Source: a virus. From it: DNA of 45,916 nucleotides. This document shows, in pieces, positions 9,901-16,441 of this stretch. The position numbers were made by a program, and so were the translations under genes. Position 1 is the first letter of the stretch. Each line of letters begins with the position of its first letter. The notes below the pieces were generated by a model that searched no databases, was not told the DNA's origin, and saw only the letters and a list, made by a program, of their open reading frames with translations. The stretch spans positions 1 through 45,916 of the IMG/VR virus record IMGVR_UViG_3300042338_000041; one strand, given 5' to 3'.

Positions 9901-11220
9901 TAATTCTTCAAACTTAACCACATCTTGTGGATTTTGGGAAGCATTAAAGATTGTGGTTCCGGCTCTAAGCTGTTGTATTCTTTTAAAGGTATCTTTTAAA
10001 GCATCTCTCTTTAAACCAGTAATCTGACCTAGTTGCGCTGGATCAAATTTATTTTTAACATGTAAGCGCATCATAGATAGTTTGAGTTTTTGTCCTTCAT
10101 CAAGACCATCAATTCTATCTATTGCGTTTTCTGCTAAGTGATCTGGAACATTAGCCAAAAGTGTTGAAACATAAGTGGCTGTACCAATGTTTGGTTGTTC
10201 GGTTTCAACCGTATCTTTAATTAATCTTTCTATATCTGCAGTAGGTTGACCAGTAGCATTCATAACAGCACTATATGGACCATAACCAAAGTTATCATAG
10301 TTTATTAGTTTTTCAAAATCTTCAATTGATTTTAAACTATCAATATACTGTGGTTGAAAATACCACTTACCATCTGCTCGTTTAATAACGGGGGAATTTA
10401 CTTCTCCTGTTACTGGATCTACTGTTGTTATTTGTGTCCAATTTCCTGCCATATCTTTTTCAAAACCGATATCAGGAATTGAAGGATTTTCTTGATTAGG
10501 TGGAAGAGGAAAAGCGCCTAGAAATACTTGTGGTTGAATCTTTGCATCTCTAACTCCAGAACCATTCTTCCAAGCAGCAAAGTTTTCTTCTTCTTTTACG
10601 ACACCATTAATAACCCGCTGAGTTTCATATAGTAACTTGTTTGCAAATCTATCAATATCTCTTAAAGAGTTTCTAGATGATAAAGCAAGCTCTTGATATT
10701 TTAAACCTAGTTTTGTTACATCTAAATCTTCAGCAAAATATTTTTCATCGCCTAAAACTTTAATAGCATCGGTTCTGAAATCTTCTTTAGTTTGCTTAAT
10801 CTGAGTAACTAAATCATTAATTACTTTGCTATTGGCTGGTCTTTTTTCTTTATCTGCATTGTAGATTTCAGTACTCTGTTGAAGATAAAAGTCATCTAAA
10901 GTACTTTGGTACTTATCTTTAAGTTCTACTACACCGTTTCTTTTTGAATCAATAAGGTAGTCTAATGCAGTTTCAAAAGTCTGAGATGCCATTTGAAAAG
11001 CATTCTGACCTAGGTTATACCAATAAATATCAGCGTTATCAATTCCAATTTGCTGTTGTGCAAACTGTACTTGACCTTCTTGATAGACATTAGCAACTTC
11101 TGGAGGAGTGAAGCCAGCCTGTGGACCTGTCTCAAATACTGTTTGTTCAATGGGATCTAAATTCTTAGAACCACCAAGTAAATTCTGTAGTTCTTTACTT
11201 ATATTATTCTGTTTTGCCAT
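6973..11220 (-). CDS. Very large internal virion-like protein, 1415 aa, function unknown
   Basis: A single open frame of 1415 residues begins at an ATG 17 bases inside the preceding gene's 3' end and stops 36 bases before the giant gene. I recognise no family. The first 250 residues look helical and coiled-coil-like, rich in Lys, Glu and Gln; the rest is mixed, without signal peptide or obvious membrane segments. I found no soluble lytic transglycosylase signature of the kind at the N-terminus of T7 gp16. Size and place between a gp14-like gene and the giant gene suggest a counterpart of the T7 gp15/gp16 ejection proteins; this rests on context. An alternative is a phage-specific tail or virion protein unrelated to T7. 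Confidence 0.85.
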   Translation of the reverse strand: MAKQNNISKELQNLLGGSKNLDPIEQTVFETGPQAGFTPPEVANVYQEGQVQFAQQQIGIDNADIYWYNLGQNAFQMASQTFETALDYLIDSKRNGVVELKDKYQSTLDDFYLQQSTEIYNADKEKRPANSKVINDLVTQIKQTKEDFRTDAIKVLGDEKYFAEDLDVTKLGLKYQELALSSRNSLRDIDRFANKLLYETQRVINGVVKEEENFAAWKNGSGVRDAKIQPQVFLGAFPLPPNQENPSIPDIGFEKDMAGNWTQITTVDPVTGEVNSPVIKRADGKWYFQPQYIDSLKSIEDFEKLINYDNFGYGPYSAVMNATGQPTADIERLIKDTVETEQPNIGTATYVSTLLANVPDHLAENAIDRIDGLDEGQKLKLSMMRLHVKNKFDPAQLGQITGLKRDALKDTFKRIQQLRAGTTIFNASQNPQDVVKFEELVGVTYSVLKKFGADIEEGSLELTAKAGNLIDETPNISASSLLAENPALVPILARVSATLESNPGLFGADSEARKTAIETLLDEQVRREGYIVTNNPNTGMPLILYAPNMSYMENIKASLDKSPMLAGLPKEKKELLKDPVEKDKALIKAHMFGNNWLNTMTADRDFKSSALNFAKQINPQVDTEVFEALLDGAVNTTRDKNGVRIQTSITGFDLLRFTIASSPTAMEKRTSKGKNGIVFAEGYTPAFEARLVAAKQVFDDLPITSSTGAIPWFDASFNYSQTMYNFMGTPRGGRPIKITKLTGASGTDYIEVITPKGSRQLGAITPMTADGTPLLYIPQESDASGGDRLSLEKGMSKYLEAERGIYPYTFVPFDSESAPNFGPMEADQVIYAVNEPYLPTRSAILANVNSPLTTFEDAKAFFAQNNTAFHDIVMSDSQLKKSKNLAWEIARDADGTQTYDENKALFTDANLKQLFDKAVANGAKTNVEFLGYVFNAMRVYQDNSQVDFGRNTNMERATKSSSTDFVVQRGDNKGLVLYSPNSEKFITGVETNLANGLNLYYKSGKYYMLRPEESNKDYRLIIDSATAADSSELTGLKAKQKKAKAAKSIFYTQPIPNISTEALENLAKPSTISQEKLATFQQDFMKYAYSKDLINNPDFRYINWTQLYTDTGSFPDNPEEIPSEYFLPGHSSTLPLRARIAIQGRDQGYIGQGIEETIKERTPSSPNVMPELAAAPTVIAGTEGFVRGVYSSFVDTNKRDIEIFRENNIDADPQDWLNSLFGTDELSVIRRSTGRTVWNIPEQTFNVVHYIKSSNNPYNAESSFGLSEQSWKTIQDSPLTKPELEYQLRVIAGKQPNNTQTIRKNNGALDWNKPTKEEAAKTMNEVIGQLNPNEFTLDELREIKLKDEILQAYSLRNVKITNTDGILEAIKDPSKLVNIKRKYFQMTLYPDGYMSKTNRSTKQTRIEAIAAMLQL

Positions 11221-12256
11221 TTAAATCTCCGAACATGTTTGGATACTTTGTCATTGCTGTGTAAATACTTTCAGCAAGTTCTTGTTCATTAGTAATACGC
11301 TTGCTAGCAATCTCTCCCTTAAGACCACGCATAATCTGATCTTGTGGGCTGCTTTCAGCGTTAATTGAAAAAGCCTCACCCCAACGATCAAGAGTATAAA
11401 AGCCTTGCTCAAGAAGTTTAGTAGACTCCATAGCAGCTTGTCTTTCTTGCATTGAGATGACTGAGCGTTGTGCTGATAGTTTCATATCAACAGCTTGCTT
11501 GATTGGATTGATTGCGCTGTCTCTAACTAAGACTTGCTCAGCAAATGATGGCGCACCAAACTGATCTTTTGGAAATACTTGTTGTCTATTTTCAACAGCA
11601 AAGCCGGGAATAAAACCTGTATTCTGTCCATAGATTCCAATGCGACCATTAACAACATTAGCAATATCAAACAAATTTAATTGCTCTAGTCTTACAAAGT
11701 CAGCAGTATGCTGTTCAACAGAAACATCTGGATCAAGATCATTCTTCAAAATAAAGTTATTTACTTTATCTGATAATGACTTACTGTAGACTTGATTAGC
11801 TTTGCTTAGATTAGCATTGGCAACTGTTGTTGATAACTTTGCCAACTCAGGTTCCAATACGGATCTTGCCCATGTTGGTGAGTTGTCAATACGATCTCTC
11901 AAAAAGAATTCTTTATTGGAGACACCATTAATTAAATTGGTTTCGTTTAAAGTTACATTAACAAAGTCAGACTGTGCGCCTTCTAATCCCCGTGGATGCA
12001 TGTTCTCATAGGTTTTCCAATATGTATTTCTAGCGTTATTGGACATACCATCAATATTAATATTCTTCTTCCAGTAGTTAAAACGACTGGCTGGATTATT
12101 TGGATACATGTTGGATGCGACTTCAGCAACTTGCTTGATCTTTGCGACATCCTGTATATCAATCATATCTTGTTCTTTGGCTTCTGGTATTGTTGTCCCT
12201 GATACGGACTCAGAAGCAATCTTCTGCAAAGAAGACATAAGATCTTTCTTAGCCAT
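11204..12256 (-). CDS. Putative internal virion protein, 350 aa
   Basis: The gene starts at an ATG that overlaps the stop of the gp14-like gene in a TAATG arrangement and overlaps the next gene by 17 bases, so the three are probably translated together. The product is hydrophilic, with a Ser/Thr-rich N-terminal tail and mostly helix-forming composition. No signal peptide, membrane segment or catalytic motif is visible. I do not recognise the family. Its place second in the internal virion operon suggests an ejection or core protein, taking part of the role of T7 gp15 although it is much shorter than that protein (about 750 residues). Confidence 0.8.
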   Translation of the reverse strand: MAKKDLMSSLQKIASESVSGTTIPEAKEQDMIDIQDVAKIKQVAEVASNMYPNNPASRFNYWKKNINIDGMSNNARNTYWKTYENMHPRGLEGAQSDFVNVTLNETNLINGVSNKEFFLRDRIDNSPTWARSVLEPELAKLSTTVANANLSKANQVYSKSLSDKVNNFILKNDLDPDVSVEQHTADFVRLEQLNLFDIANVVNGRIGIYGQNTGFIPGFAVENRQQVFPKDQFGAPSFAEQVLVRDSAINPIKQAVDMKLSAQRSVISMQERQAAMESTKLLEQGFYTLDRWGEAFSINAESSPQDQIMRGLKGEIASKRITNEQELAESIYTAMTKYPNMFGDLNGKTE

Positions 12257-13077
12257 TAACTACCTCCAATACTCATTGTTGGGGTGTAGGAAGTACTACC
12301 CATTCCTGTGTAAGCTGGCATAGATGCTCCTGCATTATAAGCACTAAAAGCTGTATTCATCATACCCATAGTCCAATTAGCAAGACCACCAGCCATACCG
12401 CCTCCAGTAGATGGTGGCGAGCCACCACCACTTTGACCGGGGAAACCATACTTAGCACCAGCACTAACAAATGCAGAGGCTCCAGATAGACCAGCCTGAA
12501 TTAAACCAGTTGTCAGAGCAGTGCTTGAGTTGTCTACAATACCACCCTTAGCTGGAATAAATACGCCTAGATCTGGGGCAATAGACGAAACTCTTTGAGA
12601 AAGTCGTGCTTGCTGTTGTGTCACAATATCTTGATATGCACTTCTATGGTTGAGTTTTAAAGCAGCCATATTATTACCAAGCGATTCAATGTTCTGTCTA
12701 AACAAAGCTCTGGCTGTTCCACTTGTTGGATTCATTCCTCGGCCTGTCGTTGCTGCCAAGAACTGTGCGTTTACCTGAGCAGTTTGTTTGCTTAGTGTAC
12801 TCTTTTGATTTGAAAAAGACTTATCTAAATAAAGCTCGGCCATTGCTCGTTCTTTATTTGCAGCCTTTTCAATCTGAGTATTTCTTTCAAGATTGGCTTG
12901 AAACTGTCGCATTGTATTACGATCTTGTGCTTGTTTCTGCCATTGATTCTGGAAGTTAGCATTACGCTGTTGAATTTCAGCAGCCATTGCCTGAGACTCA
13001 GCCTGACTTGATTGCCCAAAAGCGCCCATAATACCGGAAGCTAAAGACATTACGCCCATTCCGATTGCTACTGGCAT
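12256..13077 (-). CDS. Internal virion protein, T7 gp14-like
   Basis: The 273-residue product has a hydrophobic Gly/Met/Ala-rich N-terminus (about residues 1-20), a long Gln/Asn-rich helical middle section and a Gly/Ser-rich C-terminus. This layout is typical of gp14-type internal virion proteins of T7-like phages, which leave the head during infection and help build the DNA-ejection channel. It begins ten bases inside the sulfotransferase-like gene and hands over to the 350-residue gene by TAATG. T7 gp14 is about 196 residues, so this one is longer. The assignment rests on composition and position, not on a specific active-site motif. Confidence 0.65.
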   Translation of the reverse strand: MPVAIGMGVMSLASGIMGAFGQSSQAESQAMAAEIQQRNANFQNQWQKQAQDRNTMRQFQANLERNTQIEKAANKERAMAELYLDKSFSNQKSTLSKQTAQVNAQFLAATTGRGMNPTSGTARALFRQNIESLGNNMAALKLNHRSAYQDIVTQQQARLSQRVSSIAPDLGVFIPAKGGIVDNSSTALTTGLIQAGLSGASAFVSAGAKYGFPGQSGGGSPPSTGGGMAGGLANWTMGMMNTAFSAYNAGASMPAYTGMGSTSYTPTMSIGGS

Positions 13078-13565
13078 GATAATCCTCTTTCTATAAATGA
13101 GAGAATACTATTTATGGAAGAATCTAAGTCTTCAGTATACACTCTCATAACTTGTTTATTGTTCAGTGATGATAACCACTGCTCTGTATTTTCTATGAAT
13201 GGAAGTAGTAAAGAAGATGGTGAATCTAAAGATAGTAACTGGTTATTTAGTTTGCACTCGTCTTTAAATACTTTGTAAAGACTGGCAACTTGAGCTACTT
13301 TATCCTTACGCTCAAGAGCAACAACACCAGCTATTTTATTAACATCAATGTCTAAATAAGAAGGATACCATAGCTTAACCAAACAGTTATTGATTGTTGG
13401 ATCGTATACAATAGCATCCCAATATCCATCTACATTGTGTTGTTCGACTGTAAAGTTAGGTATAAACTTATAACCATGTATTGGTATTCCTTTTTGTTTT
13501 GCTTGCTGCATAACAAATGATGTTCCTGTCCGTGGGCCTAAGCCTGTTACAATAACTATACTCAT
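13068..13565 (-). CDS. Sulfotransferase-like P-loop protein
   Basis: The 165-residue product starts with a beta strand and the loop GLGPRTGTSF (residues 8-17), which matches the 5'-phosphosulfate-binding loop of PAPS-dependent sulfotransferases (G-x-x-R-[ST]-G-T-[ST]). Further on, an Arg followed by Ser in LERKDKVAQVASLY fits the 3'-phosphate-binding element, and RVYTEDLDSS fits the 'YEDL' strand seen near the end of that family. Known family members transfer sulfate from PAPS to carbohydrates, lipids or protein. It is coupled to the large terminase gene by an ATGA overlap and runs into the gp14-like gene. At 165 residues it is short for a complete sulfotransferase, so it may be a minimal or divergent member. 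The substrate cannot be read from the sequence; another P-loop kinase-type role is the main alternative. Confidence 0.6.
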   Translation of the reverse strand: MSIVIVTGLGPRTGTSFVMQQAKQKGIPIHGYKFIPNFTVEQHNVDGYWDAIVYDPTINNCLVKLWYPSYLDIDVNKIAGVVALERKDKVAQVASLYKVFKDECKLNNQLLSLDSPSSLLLPFIENTEQWLSSLNNKQVMRVYTEDLDSSINSILSFIERGLSCQ

Positions 13566-15247
13566 CTTCGTTTACGGTTTAAAATAGATTTACCAAACTT
13601 ATTTTCTTTTGGTTCTTTCCCATTCAGTAGGACAGCACCAGAGATTCTATCACCTAGAATACCTAGGGATCTCTTGTTGCTCATCCAATCTTTTACTTTA
13701 TTCTTATAATCTTCTTCTTGTCTATTGATCATTTCTCTTTCGGGATCAACCGCAAGAGCTTCAGTCCAATAGGATACAGCAGCAGCGAGTACATCTACAC
13801 GGTCATCGTGCTTTAGTGCGCCACGCTTTTCCTGCATTCTAGTAATTTGAATTTGATTATCTTTATTTTTTAATACTTCGGTATCCATAACTAATCTATG
13901 CTGTGCCATAATTGGCTCTAGTATATTAATTATTCTATGTTCCTTTTGTCCTGATACTTTGAATTCTTCAATACCAACAGCACCACAATTCTGCATTACG
14001 ACAGGTGTAAGGATCTTGCCAAACATACCATCACCGTAGTTAGACTCATACCTTACGAGATTAATGTCGTACTGATTAATCAACTTACAGATTTGTTTAA
14101 GTGTTGGTGTATCATAGCCACCCTGAATACCTAGTAGTTCATGGATGACAACATAACCATGAGCGAACGATGCAACGCATACCGCAGTTTCATCCGCGCC
14201 TCTACCAGATGGGTCGATAAACAATACAGTCTGTGAATACGGGACAAACTTAGGTTCAATGTGCATTGGTTCATATACAAGATCTCCTTTCATACCAAAA
14301 GAAGAAACTCTTCTATTTACCACGCTCTTAGCATGAACAACTTTTACCGGAAAGACTTCTGGATCGACATCAATAACGATGATGTCTTCCAATCTGAGGG
14401 GGTATTTCTTGTTGTCAGCTGAAGTCGTTTTGAGTTTATAGTGGAGTTCAAAATTTGTAGGACCAATCTTTGCTTCAAGTTCAGCAAGTTTCTCATCCGA
14501 GAATCGCTCTGGCTGTGTCGAACAACCCGGCTCCATGCCCAACTGCAACACATAGGAATCAACATCTTCAACATCCTCTGCATTATCCAAGTCTGGCATG
14601 ACTGCCGGAAACTTGATAATCTTGTAGATACCACCTAGTTTGTTATATACAGAGTCTTTGGATTGTGGTGTACCAAGGAATCTGATAGAGCAGTCTTCAC
14701 CTTTGTTCTTGACATTCTCAAGCTCAAGGCAACGCTCCCATAATTTTTCTCTAGCCTGTGGGCTATCTGAGTTCTCAGGAATCTCTACATCGTCACCAAT
14801 GATCTTGTCTGCGTGTAGACCTGTGATCTGGGAAGTAATACCTCTAGCGGTAACGGATAGATCCTGAGTGAATTTAGTTCTACTGTTTACATTAAAACCA
14901 AAAGCACTATCCTTATCGGACTCCTTTGGTTCTAGGTTTGCCATGTATGGAACCAGAGTTAAAATGTTTCTGGCCTGAGATACAAACTTAATTGCCTTAT
15001 CCGCTGTAGCAGAAAGTACAAGTATTGTTGTATTGGGATTCCGTAGTAGAATCCAAGATACATAACAAGCTGTGATTACACTCTTACCAGCACCACGCCC
15101 TGCCTGTAGGATATGATCACTTGGACCTTCCTGTAGACGGTTAGCTATGGCATACTGGAGAGGGGTGGGTTCACCTAAACCCAAATACTTAAAACAAAAA
15201 TAAAGGTGATTGCGGAAGTCGTCTATGACCTCTGGGGGTGGCTTCAT
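13562..15247 (-). CDS. Terminase large subunit (T7 gp19-like DNA packaging motor)
   Basis: A 561-residue packaging ATPase and nuclease, close to the length of T7 gp19 (586). The ATPase domain shows a Walker A loop GRGAGKS at residues 50-56 and a Walker B region ending in GDD in KIIGDDVEI. The C-terminal nuclease domain shows FIDPSGRGADETA with its metal-binding Asp and a later DDRVDVLAAA segment, as expected for the RNase H-like fold that cuts concatemers. The start at 15247 has a near-perfect AGGAGG ribosome site. It works with the small subunit upstream and the portal. A 119-base structured gap separates it from the small subunit gene. Confidence 0.95.
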   Translation of the reverse strand: MKPPPEVIDDFRNHLYFCFKYLGLGEPTPLQYAIANRLQEGPSDHILQAGRGAGKSVITACYVSWILLRNPNTTILVLSATADKAIKFVSQARNILTLVPYMANLEPKESDKDSAFGFNVNSRTKFTQDLSVTARGITSQITGLHADKIIGDDVEIPENSDSPQAREKLWERCLELENVKNKGEDCSIRFLGTPQSKDSVYNKLGGIYKIIKFPAVMPDLDNAEDVEDVDSYVLQLGMEPGCSTQPERFSDEKLAELEAKIGPTNFELHYKLKTTSADNKKYPLRLEDIIVIDVDPEVFPVKVVHAKSVVNRRVSSFGMKGDLVYEPMHIEPKFVPYSQTVLFIDPSGRGADETAVCVASFAHGYVVIHELLGIQGGYDTPTLKQICKLINQYDINLVRYESNYGDGMFGKILTPVVMQNCGAVGIEEFKVSGQKEHRIINILEPIMAQHRLVMDTEVLKNKDNQIQITRMQEKRGALKHDDRVDVLAAAVSYWTEALAVDPEREMINRQEEDYKNKVKDWMSNKRSLGILGDRISGAVLLNGKEPKENKFGKSILNRKRR

Positions 15248-15299
15248 GGTTTGCCTCCTAATGGCCCTAGAATGGCCTATAAACGGTTTTAATGTGTTC

Positions 15300-15317
15300 A
15301 GGCTATCTGGGTAGCCT
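15300..15317 (-). other. Small hairpin upstream of the terminase large subunit gene
   Basis: A six-base-pair inverted repeat (AGGCTA / TAGCCT) with a six-base loop sits just beyond the terminator in the 119-base gap between the terminase genes. It has no T-run, so it is not itself a terminator. It may shape the 5' end of the terminase mRNA or be an RNA-processing site. Only the inverted repeat is seen; the role is inferred. Confidence 0.35.
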
Positions 15318-15325
15318 CGGCATAC

Positions 15326-15360
15326 GAAAAACCCTAGGGAGCAATTAAGCCCCCTAGGGC
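15326..15360 (-). terminator. Rho-independent terminator between terminase genes
   Basis: On the minus strand GCCCTAGGG pairs with CCCTAGGGT and is followed by a run of T (plus-strand A run at 15327-15331). It begins seven bases after the small terminase subunit stop codon. The stem arms are themselves palindromic (CCCTAGGG), so alternative pairings are possible. Placement between small and large subunits suggests partial read-through or a separate promoter for the downstream genes. Confidence 0.65.
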
Positions 15361-15366
15361 GAACTT

Positions 15367-15591
15367 TTAAATCTGTGAGGACTTAAACTTGAATGGCATC
15401 TTGGCCTTCATGCTATCCTCAAGGGTATTGAGGGTACTGGAGGGGATGCCATCTAGCACCTCCCGGTTGTCGTTTACCACGCCACGAATGACTTGGTATA
15501 GTCCGGGGGTACTCTTTGTATCGTCCTTGAGATCGTCTAGTAGACGCTCAATAAGACGAGAGTTCAATAAATTGATTAGTTCTGGATTCAC
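15367..15591 (-). CDS. Terminase small subunit (T7 gp18-like)
   Basis: A 74-residue product. Its stretch RLLDDLKDDTKSTPGLYQVI matches in spacing and character the RMLADLSDDERRSPQLYNAI region of T7 gp18 (DNA maturase A, 89 residues), which recognises concatemeric phage DNA and hands it to the large subunit. The predicted start is a GTG at 15591 overlapping the stop of the tiny membrane-protein gene as GTGA, with an AAGAAG ribosome site. It lies just upstream of the large subunit gene, the usual place. The T7 likeness is from memory of that sequence. Confidence 0.72.
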   Translation of the reverse strand: MNPELINLLNSRLIERLLDDLKDDTKSTPGLYQVIRGVVNDNREVLDGIPSSTLNTLEDSMKAKMPFKFKSSQI

Positions 15592-15701
15592 TTCTTCTTG
15601 AACAACTCAGGAAGCTTACTTACGGGAACGACTGAACCCGCAACATAGCCTACTACGAAGAGCATGAGAGCAAACCAAACTGAACCTAGGAATGATTCCA
15701 T
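15588..15701 (-). CDS. Tiny single-pass membrane protein, 37 aa
   Basis: A short ORF with an AAGGA ribosome site eight bases before its ATG. Residues about 5-25 form one hydrophobic membrane segment, followed by a Lys-rich tail ending in KKK. It lies between a lipoprotein gene (six bases away) and the small terminase gene (GTGA overlap), in the position where T7-like phages keep holin and lysis functions. A pinholin-like or lysis-accessory role is plausible but not shown. Confidence 0.6.
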   Translation of the reverse strand: MESFLGSVWFALMLFVVGYVAGSVVPVSKLPELFKKK

Positions 15702-15706
15702 AATTA

Positions 15707-16177
15707 TTATCCTTCTACTTTCTTATATGCAGCATTGAATGCGGGATCTGAGGCCCGTAGTACTGCAATTGCTTCACGAATTGTTGTGGGGTCTGTTTCA
15801 TCCTTGGCCTCGGCAAGCACCTTGGCCTGTTGAATCTTCTTCTCTGGGATGAATAGACCTAATGAATAAACGATTTTTTGAATTAGAGTTCCGACACCTG
15901 TGTACCACAACAACACACAGATACCAATGATAGCCAAGGCTATGAAACCATAGCTTAGCATATCTCCCCACCACGGCGTAATGTCTTTTACATTGCCAAC
16001 GGCTCCTGCTATGTCAGCAGACTCACCAAGAATATTATGGGCATGCTTGTGAGCAGTCTTAATATCCGTGGTTTGAATGATAGCCATAGCTTCTTGTTGA
16101 ATATAGTGATTGCTTGTGGATATCTCCTGTGTGGAAGAACACCCAGCCAAAGCAATCAATGAGAATAGATAACGCAT
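15707..16177 (-). CDS. Lipoprotein-like membrane protein of the lysis region, 156 aa
   Basis: The N-terminus MRYLFSLIALAGCSS is a short signal peptide ending in a lipobox, with lipidation expected at Cys13. A second hydrophobic segment lies at about residues 75-95 and a charged helical C-terminus follows. The start overlaps the preceding stop as TAATG with a GGAG ribosome site. Lipoprotein plus membrane segment next to a membrane/coiled-coil partner gene recalls outer-membrane spanin subunits, although classic o-spanins lack an internal membrane helix. A role in host lysis or superinfection control is inferred from context only. Confidence 0.6.
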   Translation of the reverse strand: MRYLFSLIALAGCSSTQEISTSNHYIQQEAMAIIQTTDIKTAHKHAHNILGESADIAGAVGNVKDITPWWGDMLSYGFIALAIIGICVLLWYTGVGTLIQKIVYSLGLFIPEKKIQQAKVLAEAKDETDPTTIREAIAVLRASDPAFNAAYKKVEG

Positions 16178-16431
16178 TACTTAGACTCCAGCATTTCTAC
16201 ACGATAGCGTAGTGCCTTGAGATCTCCTATGACGGTTATGATACTCTTTCCATTTTCAATATCAGCCTTTACTAAGTCTTTGGTTATTTCCTTGAGTTGT
16301 CTAAGCTCATCGGCATTAGATTCAATCAAAGCTTCTCGCTTACCTAGTCTGACAATCACAGTGACCACACCAATGGTGAGAATAGCCAACTGCATAAACG
16401 AAACAAATATTGCAAGGTTATTCTCTGTCAT
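16177..16431 (-). CDS. Small membrane protein with coiled coil, candidate holin or i-spanin
   Basis: The 84-residue product has one hydrophobic N-terminal segment (about residues 6-28) followed by a charged heptad-like helix to the C-terminus. A single N-terminal membrane anchor with a long coiled coil is the architecture of inner-membrane spanins and of some single-pass holins. It starts at an ATG with an AAAGGA ribosome site ten bases after the tail fibre stop and is translationally coupled to the lipoprotein-like gene. The pair may act together across the cell envelope during lysis. Confidence 0.6.
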   Translation of the reverse strand: MTENNLAIFVSFMQLAILTIGVVTVIVRLGKREALIESNADELRQLKEITKDLVKADIENGKSIITVIGDLKALRYRVEMLESK

Positions 16432-16441
16432 TGCTTATCCT

